Shown piece by piece: positions 17,857-25,713 of a DNA stretch of 64,000 bases; within the stretch, counting starts at the first letter, position 1; every line of letters begins with the position of its first letter. Both the position numbers and the translations under genes were made by a program. This DNA is from Clostridiales bacterium (GTDB taxonomy: Bacteria; Bacillota; Clostridia; Lachnospirales; WQUN01), in assembly GCA_031287685.1 (NCBI GenBank), contig JAITSQ010000031.1, positions 30,054 to 94,053 of the forward strand, in the 5' to 3' direction. Below the pieces are notes generated by a model. That model had not been told where the DNA came from. It saw only the letters and a program-made list of their open reading frames with translations, and searched no databases.

Positions 17857-18768
17857 TCAGTCCCTTCGATCCCGGCGGGTTTTCGCGCAAAACCGCGCGG
17901 CGCGCGGGATATTCACGATTTCTATGGGCAACGCCGGGCCGGCCTCGCCATCCACATCCGTTTCAAGCGCTTCCCCTCCGCCGCCCAGGATTTCTACTTT
18001 TATCCGGGAAGCTTGGAAATAAAGGATATTCGGGTCGTTCAAGTGCTTCCCGGCAAGCGCGTTGAGCATAAGCCCAGCAAAGTCAAGAATTCCGCCGGCC
18101 TTCAGCGCTATGAAGTCGAAGAGTCCGTCGTCTATCGCGGCGTTCGGCACAATGCCCGAAAAACCGCCCGTCCCGCCAGTATTAAGCGTCAAGAAAAGGT
18201 AAATTTCCTCGTTGTAGACGTCCTTCCCGGCGACCGCGCGGATGCGGAAAGGCGTAAGATTGGGCGCTTGCTCCAGCCCCTTGAGGTAATACGCGAGCTT
18301 GCCCAACGCGTGCTTGAAATCCACGTCTATTTGCTGAGAAATCCCGGCGAGAGCGCCCGCCGCGCACACGTTTATAAAATATTTGCCGTTTACTTGTCCA
18401 ATATCCACAAAAATTTCATCGTTTCCAGCTATAATTTTGGCGGATTCGACAGGATCCTCCGGCATACCGATAAAGCCGGCGAAATCGTTCGCCGTCCCGG
18501 AGGGGATTATGCCGATTCGCGCGGAAAGCCCGTATTTCAAGCACGCCGAGACGACTATGTTGAGCGTCCCGTCGCCGCCCGAAACGGCGATTGTGTGGTA
18601 GAAATCCGCAGAAACTTTAGACAGATACTCGTCCGCGCGGACACTTCCAGTCCGCAGGACGTGCGTGAAAAAGCCCGCCTCGCCAAAGACCGCGATAACC
18701 GCGTCTAAGGCGAATTTGAAGCTGCCGTCGCCGGACGACGGATTGTATATGAGCAGAAGATTCCTCAT
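17857..18768 (-). CDS. Lipid kinase of the DagK/YegS diacylglycerol kinase family
   Basis: Protein of 303 residues with the family motifs NPSSGDG near the N-terminus, SGGDGTLN (nucleotide site) and PSGTANDFA. The C-terminal beta-sandwich ends with a DGLFDF segment and a DVDGE motif. Members phosphorylate diacylglycerol or related lipids and recycle it to phosphatidate. The start overlaps the pyrE stop by 4 bases (ATGA), so it is translationally coupled. Which lipid is used cannot be told from sequence. Confidence 0.88.
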   Translation of the reverse strand: MRNLLLIYNPSSGDGSFKFALDAVIAVFGEAGFFTHVLRTGSVRADEYLSKVSADFYHTIAVSGGDGTLNIVVSACLKYGLSARIGIIPSGTANDFAGFIGMPEDPVESAKIIAGNDEIFVDIGQVNGKYFINVCAAGALAGISQQIDVDFKHALGKLAYYLKGLEQAPNLTPFRIRAVAGKDVYNEEIYLFLTLNTGGTGGFSGIVPNAAIDDGLFDFIALKAGGILDFAGLMLNALAGKHLNDPNILYFQASRIKVEILGGGGEALETDVDGEAGPALPIEIVNIPRAARFCAKTRRDRRD

Positions 18769-19334
18769 ATCGTCCGGCTTCCTAACTTAACGGCGGAACC
18801 CGCCCCCGCCTTGCAAAGCGGGCAATCCGCCGCGTCCCACGCCTGAATATCGACCGTATAAGCCGCTTTCAGAGGCACGCCGAAGTCAGCCCGGCCTCCG
18901 CTCCGGTCAACCAAAACCGCCACGCCGACCACCTCCGCGCCGAGAGATTTGGCTATTTCTACCACCTCCGCGACGGAGCCGCCGGTCGTTACGACGTCCT
19001 CCGCGACGAGCACGCGAGAGCCTGGCGGAATCTCAAAACCGCGCCGCAGAGCCATTTTGCCGTCCAGGCGCTCGGTGAAAAGCGCTTCCGAGCCTAATTG
19101 CCGCGCAAGCTCGTAAGCGATAATCATACCGCCCATCGCCGGCCCGACGACTATATCAACCTCTCCGAAGCACGCCGCGAGGTCTCCCGCCAACTCTTCC
19201 GTGAATTTGGGCAGCTTGAGAACCTGTGCGCACTGCAAGTACCTGTCGCTATGTTTACCGGAAGTCAGCAGAAAATGCCCTTTGAAAAGCGCGCCCGCAC
19301 TTTTGAAAATTTCCTCGGCCCTTGATTTGTCCAT
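18765..19334 (-). CDS. pyrE: Orotate phosphoribosyltransferase
   Basis: Type I PRTase of 189 residues joining orotate to PRPP. The PRPP motif VLVAEDVVTTGGSVAEVV is present, as is the LTSGKHSDRYLQC substrate loop. The C-terminal tail carries a CPLCKAG motif, seen in some clostridial and archaeal-type PyrE. It follows pyrD by 15 bases, so pyrF-pyrK-pyrD-pyrE form a compact de novo pyrimidine operon; pyrB, pyrC and carAB are not nearby. Confidence 0.94.
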   Translation of the reverse strand: MDKSRAEEIFKSAGALFKGHFLLTSGKHSDRYLQCAQVLKLPKFTEELAGDLAACFGEVDIVVGPAMGGMIIAYELARQLGSEALFTERLDGKMALRRGFEIPPGSRVLVAEDVVTTGGSVAEVVEIAKSLGAEVVGVAVLVDRSGGRADFGVPLKAAYTVDIQAWDAADCPLCKAGAGSAVKLGSRTI

Positions 19335-19349
19335 TGCTTCAACCTCGCT

Positions 19350-20255
19350 TCAATTATATATCATTTTGATTTCGGGAATTGTTTTGAAACCAGATTCCTC
19401 CATATAATTCTCCAACCCCGATATAACATCGGCGGCAGCGGTCGGATTGTTAAAACCAGCCGTCCCGACGGCCACGGCCCGCGCACCCGCCAGCAGGAAC
19501 TCCGCCGCGTCAAGCCCCGTCATTATGCCGCCCATACCGATTATTGGCAAGTCAATCGCCCGCGCCGTCTGATGAACCATACGGAGCGCCACGGGCTTCA
19601 CGGCTGGGCCGGATAAGCCGCCATAGCCATTTGCCAGAACGGGCCGGCGCGTCTTGGCGTCAATCGCCATACCGAGCAGGGTATTTATTAGGGAAAGGGC
19701 TGAGGCGCCAGCTCCGGCGGCGGCCCGCGCTATTTCCGTTATGTCCGTGACGTTTGGCGAGAGCTTGACTATAAGCGGTTTATCGGCGGCTTTGGCCACC
19801 GCTTCGACGACCCGCGCCGTCATACTTGGGTCTGTCCCGAAGGCCATTCCGCCCTCCGACACATTTGGGCACGAAATGTTAAGCTCAAGCATATCTATGT
19901 CGCTATTTTGAAGCTGCTTTGTAACTTCAGCATACTCTTCTATTGTATGGCCGCAGATATTAACCACCACCCGCGTGTCGAATTTTCGCAGAAATGGCAG
20001 GTCGTCGCGCAGAAAACGCTCCGCTCCGCCATTTTGAAGCCCCACGGAGTTGAGCATTCCGCCGTAAACTTCCGCGACGCGCGGCGGCGGGTTGCCCTCC
20101 CACGGACGCGCTGAAACCCCCTTGACGACGACTCCGCCAAGCCGGGACAGGTCAAAAAACTCCGAATATTCCCGCCCCGAAGCGAAAGTGCCGGAGGCTG
20201 TTAAAACGGGGTTTTTGAAGCGCACGCCGGCTATTTCGACACTCATATCAATCAT
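19350..20255 (-). CDS. pyrD: Dihydroorotate dehydrogenase B, catalytic subunit
   Basis: FMN enzyme of 301 residues, class 1B, which passes electrons to PyrK and NAD+. The start VEIAGVRFKNPVLTASGTF, the LNSVGLQNGG motif, the LNISCPNVSEGG motif and the C-terminal GMGGIMTGLDAAEFLLAGA phosphate-binding segment are all seen. Two starts are possible: ATG at 20255, overlapping pyrK by 8 bases and preceded by AGGTGG, or ATG at 20246. The first has the better ribosome site and is chosen. Confidence 0.94.
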   Translation of the reverse strand: MIDMSVEIAGVRFKNPVLTASGTFASGREYSEFFDLSRLGGVVVKGVSARPWEGNPPPRVAEVYGGMLNSVGLQNGGAERFLRDDLPFLRKFDTRVVVNICGHTIEEYAEVTKQLQNSDIDMLELNISCPNVSEGGMAFGTDPSMTARVVEAVAKAADKPLIVKLSPNVTDITEIARAAAGAGASALSLINTLLGMAIDAKTRRPVLANGYGGLSGPAVKPVALRMVHQTARAIDLPIIGMGGIMTGLDAAEFLLAGARAVAVGTAGFNNPTAAADVISGLENYMEESGFKTIPEIKMIYN

Positions 20256-21009
20256 CCCAGACCACCTCGTCAGCGCGAAAAACAGGCCCGTCCACACAGA
20301 CCTTGCGATACCCCGATTTCGTTTTGATTACACAACCGACGCACGCTCCGATTCCGCAGGCCATACGTTCCTCGACGGAGACAAGCGCCGGGACGCCCTT
20401 TTCGTCGGCAAACCCGGCGACCGCCCGCAAAAGCGGCTTCGGGCCGCAAGCGACAATCAAGTCAAAATCCCGCGCCTTGCGCCGAGCCAAATCCACGGCG
20501 TTTCCGCAGAACCCAAAACTCCCATCATCCGTGGCGGTTTCCGCCTCGGTGAAATCGTTTTGTAATATCATTGAGGCCTCGTCGCGGAAGCCAAGAAAAA
20601 CCTGCGGCTCCGCAACGCGGCGCGAAAGCTCAAGAAGCGGAGGAACGCCAAGCCCTCCGCCGACTATAAGAATTTTTTTTGACATACTTGAAGTATCGTA
20701 TCCATTGCCTAGCGGACCAAGCGCACGCAGCCGGGTTTTGCGGGATATAAGCCGCGTTCCCGCCCCTTTGGCGCGAAAAACAACGCGAAGCCGCCCGGAT
20801 TCCGCGTCAATCGCGCAAATGCTTATCGGCCGCGGCAGGAGCATATCGGGCGAATCGTTAAAAATATGCAGAAACTGGCCCGCGTGAGCCACCCGCGCGA
20901 TTTCCGGGGCGTCAAGCGTCATATCAAAGATATCAAGCGCAATTTCAGTATTAGAAACGACATCACATTGCAACTGAATTGTAATCACCAGTCCTACAAT
21001 ACTTTCCAT
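20248..21009 (-). CDS. pyrK: Dihydroorotate dehydrogenase B, electron-transfer subunit
   Basis: FAD/[2Fe-2S] subunit of 253 residues. The FAD-binding LLPRPISICAID motif, the NAD-binding KKILIVGGGLGVPPLLEL segment and the iron-sulfur motif MACGIGACVGC with a distant fourth Cys (KVCVDGP) are present. It couples PyrD to NAD+. The chosen ATG at 21009 overlaps pyrF by 16 bases and has a poor ribosome site; a GTG at 20988, just after the pyrF stop, is an alternative that would remove seven residues. Confidence 0.92.
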   Translation of the reverse strand: MESIVGLVITIQLQCDVVSNTEIALDIFDMTLDAPEIARVAHAGQFLHIFNDSPDMLLPRPISICAIDAESGRLRVVFRAKGAGTRLISRKTRLRALGPLGNGYDTSSMSKKILIVGGGLGVPPLLELSRRVAEPQVFLGFRDEASMILQNDFTEAETATDDGSFGFCGNAVDLARRKARDFDLIVACGPKPLLRAVAGFADEKGVPALVSVEERMACGIGACVGCVIKTKSGYRKVCVDGPVFRADEVVWDD

Positions 21010-21932
21010 AAATCCGCCCGCATATCAACAGCTGCTTGGCGAATGGCTTTTTCAAAGCCTTTTTTGGCTAAATCAACGTATTTTTCATTATGGTGCGCGT
21101 CGATTATCCCTCGGGAACTATTGACAATCGCGCCGCTTTTGTTCTTGAAGCACACGGATAAATCAACAGCGCTGGCCCCCTGCGCCCCATAGCCAGGCAC
21201 GAGGAAAAATACGCGCGGCATAATCTGGCGGAGCCGTGCCGCCTGTTCCGGGGCCGTCGCGCCTACGACCGCGCCCACGGAGCTGAAGCCGTGCCGCCCG
21301 ATGAAATCTTTGCCCCATTCGGCCACAAGCCGCCCGATATGCTCGTACACTAAGCCGGAGGTTGTCTGAAGCTCTTGAAGCTGAACGCTCGACGGGTTTG
21401 ACGTGCGCACAAGGACAAATATGCCCTTATTATACGCGCGGCAGTCCGACAGGAACGGCGAAACCGCGTCCGCGCCCATATACGGGTTAACGGTCACAAA
21501 GTCCTCCTGATAAATTTCGTGCGGGGTCTGCTCAATGTACACGCGCCCAAGATGACCATTGGAATAGGCCTCCGCCGTGCTTGAAATATCGCCGCGCTTA
21601 ATGTCGCCGATTACGGTCATACCGCGCGCGCGCGCGTACCGCGCGGTTAAAATATACGCCGACATCCCGTCCGCGCCGAACTGTTCATACATTGCCACCT
21701 GAGGCTTGACGGCGGGCACGATGTCAAAAACCGCGTCAATAACGGCTTTGTTAAACAAAAACATGGCCTCGGCAGCCCCCTTGGGCGTCTCCCCGTGCTG
21801 CGCGAAAGCCTTCTGCTTAATTTCCTGCGGGATATAATGAAGGCGCGTGTCAAGGCCGACTACGGTGGGGTTTCCCATATCCTTGATTTTATCAATAAGA
21901 GCGTCGATTGCTGTGTCCTTATTTGCGGGCAT
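20994..21932 (-). CDS. pyrF: Orotidine 5'-phosphate decarboxylase, long type
   Basis: TIM-barrel decarboxylase of 312 residues, the longer (about 300 aa) subfamily found in mycobacteria and many Clostridia. The DIKRGDISSTAEAYS segment holds the catalytic Lys/Asp residues, and VVGLDTRLHYIP is at the N-terminus. ATG at 21932 has AGGAG seven bases before it; an upstream in-frame TTG is too close to that site. First of the pyr genes, 35 bases after the coiled-coil gene. Confidence 0.94.
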   Translation of the reverse strand: MPANKDTAIDALIDKIKDMGNPTVVGLDTRLHYIPQEIKQKAFAQHGETPKGAAEAMFLFNKAVIDAVFDIVPAVKPQVAMYEQFGADGMSAYILTARYARARGMTVIGDIKRGDISSTAEAYSNGHLGRVYIEQTPHEIYQEDFVTVNPYMGADAVSPFLSDCRAYNKGIFVLVRTSNPSSVQLQELQTTSGLVYEHIGRLVAEWGKDFIGRHGFSSVGAVVGATAPEQAARLRQIMPRVFFLVPGYGAQGASAVDLSVCFKNKSGAIVNSSRGIIDAHHNEKYVDLAKKGFEKAIRQAAVDMRADLWKVL

Positions 21933-21967
21933 TGCCAAGCTCCTTTTATTACAAATTATTACAAAGT

Positions 21968-22486
21968 TTAACTTTTCAAGCCGTCCGTAGCCCCCTGGAT
22001 TTCCTGGCGGCCTTCGCTTATAACGTCTAGATTTTCGTTGCAGATATCCTCCGCGCTTGAGGTAAGTTCCCGTATAAATTTAAGCGAATCCCGGACTTTT
22101 TCCTCGACGGTGCTTAAAATCCCGTCGGCGTAAATCATAGCGTTCTGGCGAATCGTTTTCGCGTCGCGCTGAGCCTCGCTCTTGATTTGACGGGCAAACT
22201 CCTCCGCCAGCAGGGTTATCTCGTGCTCCTCGGCCATAAGTTTGGCGTCCTCCGCCGCTTTCGCCAGCATATTCTGCACTTTCCGCCGCCCGTCCTCCAG
22301 AATACGCTCGTGGTCGGTGACAATCCGCTGAGCCGTGTCTATCTCGGACGGCAGGTTAAGCCTGATTTCGTCCAGAATCTCCATAAGCGCGCCTTTGTCA
22401 ACGGAGATTTTATTGGAAAACGGCGCGGGCCGGCTGCTTTCAATTATTTCCTCAATTTCGTCCAAACACTCCAGAATTGTTTCCAC
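21968..22486 (-). CDS. Coiled-coil protein downstream of coaD, function unknown
   Basis: Charged, helical protein of 172 residues with long predicted coiled coils (about residues 45-130, rich in Glu/Ala/Lys/Arg) and no membrane segment. It resembles the ATP-synthase-b/DivIVA-like proteins often annotated as ATPase in clostridial rsmD-coaD neighbourhoods, but I see no nucleotide-binding motif. It begins 12 bases after coaD and precedes pyrF. A structural or membrane-adaptor role is possible; nothing in the sequence proves it. Confidence 0.75.
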   Translation of the reverse strand: METILECLDEIEEIIESSRPAPFSNKISVDKGALMEILDEIRLNLPSEIDTAQRIVTDHERILEDGRRKVQNMLAKAAEDAKLMAEEHEITLLAEEFARQIKSEAQRDAKTIRQNAMIYADGILSTVEEKVRDSLKFIRELTSSAEDICNENLDVISEGRQEIQGATDGLKS

Positions 22487-22498
22487 AGCGCAAGCCTC

Positions 22499-22984
22499 CT
22501 ACAACGTAGCATCCTTTGTTTTTCTGGAAATTTCCGGCAATACCGCCTCCGGCACCATACCCGAAACGTCGCACCCGAAAAACGCGGCTTCCTTGACCAT
22601 ACTGGAGCTTATGTGCAAAAACGCTGGGTTCGCGGGCAAAATCAAGGTTTCGATGCGCCCGTTCACGCTTTTTAAGGCGTGGGAGGTTATAAATTCCCGC
22701 TCATAGTCAAGGACGGTGCGCGCCCCGCGGATAACCGCATCCGCGCCCGTTTTGTCGAATAAATCTATCAGAAGCCCCGAAAAGGCGTCGACATCAACGT
22801 TTTCAAAATCGGCGCATACTTGGCTCATAAGGCCGCGCCGCTCGTCAAGAGTGAAAAGATGCTTTTTGTCAGGGTTATTGAGCACCGCGACGGTCAAGCG
22901 GCCGCAAAGCCGCGAGGCGCGGCGGATTACGTCAAGGTGGCCCATTGTGGGCGGGTCGAAGCTCCCGGAGTAAATCGCGTGCAT
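22499..22984 (-). CDS. coaD: Phosphopantetheine adenylyltransferase
   Basis: Nucleotidyltransferase of about 161 residues for the fourth step of coenzyme A synthesis. The N-terminal AIYSGSFDPPTMGHLDVI has the TxGH-type ATP motif, and the C-terminal HISSSMVKE motif is present. Two starts compete: ATG at 22984 with GAGGG five bases upstream, which gives the normal family N-terminus, and ATG at 22996, which overlaps the rsmD stop (ATGA) and adds four residues. The first is chosen. Confidence 0.94.
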   Translation of the reverse strand: MHAIYSGSFDPPTMGHLDVIRRASRLCGRLTVAVLNNPDKKHLFTLDERRGLMSQVCADFENVDVDAFSGLLIDLFDKTGADAVIRGARTVLDYEREFITSHALKSVNGRIETLILPANPAFLHISSSMVKEAAFFGCDVSGMVPEAVLPEISRKTKDATL

Positions 22985-22992
22985 AAAATCCC

Positions 22993-23547
22993 TCATTTTG
23001 GCGGGTTTTTCGCGGTTAAAAGGTCTATTTCCGTCGCTCTGTAGCGTTTTGTCTTTATAAGGTGGAAGCCCAAGCTCACGTGTAGGGGAGGTTCCGGCAT
23101 TTTCTCGCGCTTGACGACCATAATCCCCGAAAGGAGCCGCTTTTCGGCGATTATTTCGAGAAAAGGCAGCAGAAGCCCGGAATTATAGGGCGGGTCGGCG
23201 AAAATGACGTCAAACGGCTCAAAGTCGTTCCGTTCCAAAAAACGGGGCAGCTCCGACGTGAAGAGGCGGGCTTGAGCCGTCAGGCCCGTATTTTCAAGGT
23301 TTTTCTCTAAGAAAAACGAAGCCTCGCGCGATTTTTCGATAAAAACCGCGCTTTTCGCCCCGCGGGACAGCGCCTCAATGCCGAAAGCGCCCGTGCCGGC
23401 GAAAGCGTCTAAAACCAAAGCCCCCGCCACACGCTCCGCAATCATCGAAAAAACGGCTTCCTTGACCATATCGGAGACAGGGCGCGTGGCCAGCCCCCTT
23501 GGAGCCGCGAGTTTCCGCCCTTTGCAAAGCCCGGAGGCGACACGCAT
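22993..23547 (-). CDS. rsmD: 16S rRNA (guanine966-N2)-methyltransferase
   Basis: SAM-dependent methyltransferase of 184 residues. The start MRVASGLCKGRKLAAPRG and the RPVSDMVKEAVFSMI motif are family hallmarks; VLDAFAGTGAFGIEALSRGA binds SAM and FADPPYNSGL is the catalytic DPPY motif. It leads the long minus-strand operon rsmD-coaD-coiled coil-pyrFKDE-lipid kinase-thrC-Ig/TPR. GGAAGGGG precedes the ATG and a promoter lies at 23583-23611. Confidence 0.95.
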   Translation of the reverse strand: MRVASGLCKGRKLAAPRGLATRPVSDMVKEAVFSMIAERVAGALVLDAFAGTGAFGIEALSRGAKSAVFIEKSREASFFLEKNLENTGLTAQARLFTSELPRFLERNDFEPFDVIFADPPYNSGLLLPFLEIIAEKRLLSGIMVVKREKMPEPPLHVSLGFHLIKTKRYRATEIDLLTAKNPPK

Positions 23548-23582
23548 AAAAAGCCCCTTCCGAACACATTATTCTACTTTTT

Positions 23583-23611
23583 ATTATATCATATTCGAGC
23601 GGATTGGTAAA
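23583..23611 (-). promoter_or_regulatory. Probable sigma-A promoter for the rsmD-coaD-pyr operon
   Basis: On the minus strand TTTACC (23606-23611), 17-base spacer, perfect TATAAT (23583-23588), about 35 bases before rsmD. Confidence 0.7.
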
Positions 23612-23630
23612 TAGAAATTGTAAAATTTTT

Positions 23631-24656
23631 TCACCATTCCACGCCCATTCGCGCCGATACCCCTTGCTCGAAAGGATGCTTGACCGCCGCGAACTCCGTA
23701 GCGTAATCCGCCAAAGCCAGATATTTACTTTCGGCGCCCCGCCCCGTGAGCACCAATTCAAGCCTCCCGGGCTTTTCAAAAATTATTTTATCCGTGAGCG
23801 CGGGGTCAATCGCGCCGGCGGCAAGAGCCGGGAAAATTTCGTCGAGCACCAGAAAATCACAGGAATCGGCGCGGAGCCTCCTTAAAATTTCTTTGGCGCG
23901 GTCGTTATGTTCGGAAATAATTTCTATTTTCTCCTGCTTCTCGGCTGAAAAAAAGAAGGGCCGGCGCGTCTCTCCTGATAAAACAGATATGTTATATACG
24001 TTTTCTAAAGCAAAAAATTCCCCGCTGTCCGTCGATTTTAGGAAATTGGCGAAGAGCACACGACGCCCGCGCCCGGCCGCCCGCGCGGACAGCCCCACGG
24101 CGGCCGTCGTCTTGCCTTTTCCGTCTCCGGTGTATACGTGCACAAGTCCGCGCCCGGCCCCGGCGACGAACCGCCAGAGGCGCTCCCGGTCCTCCGGCGC
24201 GGCGTAATCTATGCCGATTCGCGGCGAAACGGAGTAGGGGGGCTGCTCACCGTCCTCAAGCCAAATTTCTTCGGAATCCAAGAAAACCGCGCCGTTCAGT
24301 CCGCGGTCGATTGAAAGCTCCTTGGTCAGCCGCCCCGGCCCGGGCGCGCCCGCCACGCCGCGAATAAGCACGGCCTGCGGGTTGCCGGAGCCGCCGGCGA
24401 CGATGTTGAGCATGTTGTGAAGCCCGTAGCACAGATAGACGTAGGCCCGTCCGCCTTCCTCGTACATCACGGCGTTTCGCGGGGTTTTTCCGCGCGACGC
24501 GTGACAGGCCGTGTCAGCCTCGCCGAAATAGGCCTCAGTCTCGGTTATCGCTCGGCGAAGGACGCCCCTCTCAACGCGGCGGCACAGGATTTTGCCTAAA
24601 AGCAACGGAGCCAGCGCAACCGCGTCCTTAATAAAAAAATCTTTTTGAAGCCTCAT
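23631..24656 (-). CDS. Fusion: 3-methyladenine DNA glycosylase (AAG family) + cob(I)alamin adenosyltransferase (CobO family)
   Basis: One uninterrupted 341-residue frame with two unrelated enzymes. Residues 1-165 match the AAG/MPG alkyladenine glycosylase family: ETEAYFGEADTACHAS with catalytic Glu (E41) and intercalating Tyr (Y43), TPRNAVMY, YVYLCYGLHNMLNIV and GPGRLTKEL. Residues 172-341 match the CobA/CobO corrinoid adenosyltransferases: P-loop GDGKGKTTAA (177-186), FANFLKS, LVLDEIF and VLTGRGA. The linker is essentially absent: LWRFVAGAGRG runs directly into LVHVYTGDGK. A GTG codon at the junction could start a free CobO from the same frame. It stands between cspA and the rsmD operon. Confidence 0.85.
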   Translation of the reverse strand: MRLQKDFFIKDAVALAPLLLGKILCRRVERGVLRRAITETEAYFGEADTACHASRGKTPRNAVMYEEGGRAYVYLCYGLHNMLNIVAGGSGNPQAVLIRGVAGAPGPGRLTKELSIDRGLNGAVFLDSEEIWLEDGEQPPYSVSPRIGIDYAAPEDRERLWRFVAGAGRGLVHVYTGDGKGKTTAAVGLSARAAGRGRRVLFANFLKSTDSGEFFALENVYNISVLSGETRRPFFFSAEKQEKIEIISEHNDRAKEILRRLRADSCDFLVLDEIFPALAAGAIDPALTDKIIFEKPGRLELVLTGRGAESKYLALADYATEFAAVKHPFEQGVSARMGVEW

Positions 24657-24673
24657 AAAATCACGCTCGTTAA

Positions 24674-24706
24674 GAAAGGCGCCCGGTAGCTCCGGACGCC
24701 TTTCCT
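24674..24706 (-). terminator. Strong hairpin after cspA, probable terminator
   Basis: AAAGGCG and CCGG pair with CCGG and CGCCTTT around a short loop. The T-tail is short (TTTC/CTT on the minus strand), so termination efficiency is uncertain. The 134-base gap between cspA and the fusion gene holds nothing else that I can see. Confidence 0.55.
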
Positions 24707-24790
24707 TGATGTAATCTGTAGTTCTGTTAAGCTCTTACTTTATTTAAGAAACAAGGCAGTAAACGAAGCATCAACAGAAAACCGCACAAA

Positions 24791-24994
24791 TCAAACCAGA
24801 GGGGTCACGTTAGACGCTTGAGGACCTTTGTTGCCCTGTACAATCTCAAACTCCACGCGCTGACCTTCTTCAAGCGTTTTAAAGCCGTCGGTCTGGATAG
24901 CGGAGAAGTGTACAAACACATCGTCCTCGCCCTGAGCGGAAATAAAACCGTAACCTTTTTCCGCGTTGAACCATTTTACAGTACCTGTTTTCAT
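24791..24994 (-). CDS. cspA: Cold-shock protein (CspA family)
   Basis: OB-fold nucleic-acid-binding protein of 67 residues that melts RNA secondary structure. It carries both RNA-binding motifs, KGYGFIS (RNP1) and VFVHFSAI (RNP2), and the start [17 protein letters not shown] is canonical. AGGAGG lies eight bases before the ATG. A good promoter about 55 bases upstream overlaps the 3' end of the VanZ-like gene, giving a short 5' leader. Monocistronic. Confidence 0.96.
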   Translation of the reverse strand: MKTGTVKWFNAEKGYGFISAQGEDDVFVHFSAIQTDGFKTLEEGQRVEFEIVQGNKGPQASNVTPLV

Positions 24995-25047
24995 AAAATC
25001 CTCCTACAAGATAAGAAAAGTCTTTGCGCGATAACTATCGCAGTTTT

Positions 25048-25076
25048 AGAATACCACAACGGCGAAGTCTTGTCAA
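25048..25076 (-). promoter_or_regulatory. Sigma-A promoter of cspA
   Basis: On the minus strand perfect TTGACA (25071-25076), 17-base spacer, TATTCT (25048-25053). It overlaps the stop codon of the VanZ-like gene. Confidence 0.8.
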
Positions 25077-25653
25077 GAGTTTTTTTTACTTTTTTTGGAC
25101 TTTTTGAGAAAAATGCATAAATATATGGCAAATATCCCGATTATACAACCCGACGCGTTTAATATAGCGTCGTCTACGTCTATTACGTTGGCGGGAAACC
25201 TGTACAATAAGTCAATAAGCGCCTGAAACGGCTCGATAAGCAGGGTGAGAAGCATTGCGAGCGCGCCGGCTTTTTTCGCGCCGAGCCGGCGAAAATCCCA
25301 ATACAGCAACCAGGGAAGGGGAACGGTCACGAGTATGTTGCCGATTAGCGGCGCGTAGTTTCCATCGCGGAGCAACCGCGAGATTTCCCTGAGCGGCGTG
25401 AAATTCGCGCTCAAATAAAACATCCGCCTGGCCTGAAAAGCGAGGCGGGCGCTGTATGAAGGCACTTTGAACACGACTATGTACGCGAAAGCAATACAAG
25501 CGGAGTTTATAAAATTTTTACTATAGTCATAAAAGAAAATAAGCCGCGTCGCGCTTTAATTGTGTACGCAAAGTACAATAAGGAAAACAGCGCCGTCAGC
25601 CCAAGAGACAGCCCCGCGACGGGAATAACGGGCAGGCCTCTTAATAATGTCAT
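25073..25653 (-). pseudogene. VanZ-like membrane protein gene, split by a -1 frameshift
   Basis: Two overlapping frames together make one VanZ-like protein. The first (25507-25653) runs from an ATG through a hydrophobic helix and a KARRGLFSF segment and then stops in the wrong frame. The second lacks any ATG/GTG/TTG start at its true beginning but encodes YDYSKNFINSACIAFAYIVVF (a second helix), NFTPLREI, the IGNILVTVPLPWLL helix, the IEPFQ motif and the DVDDAILNASG motif that define VanZ. The frames join at a TTTT tract at about 25530-25540, where one missing T restores the full-length protein of about 193 residues. A GTG at 25474 could start a truncated product. Either a recent pseudogene or a sequencing error. 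Confidence 0.7.
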
Positions 25654-25672
25654 TTTGCTTTCACATCCAGCG

Positions 25673-25706
25673 AAAATGCCCGATACGTCAACGCGTATCA
25701 GGCATT
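25673..25706 (-). terminator. Terminator after pnp
   Basis: On the minus strand AAAATGCCTGATACG pairs with CGTATCGGGCATTTT over a short loop, ending in TTTT. Confidence 0.85.
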
Positions 25707-25713
25707 TTATATA

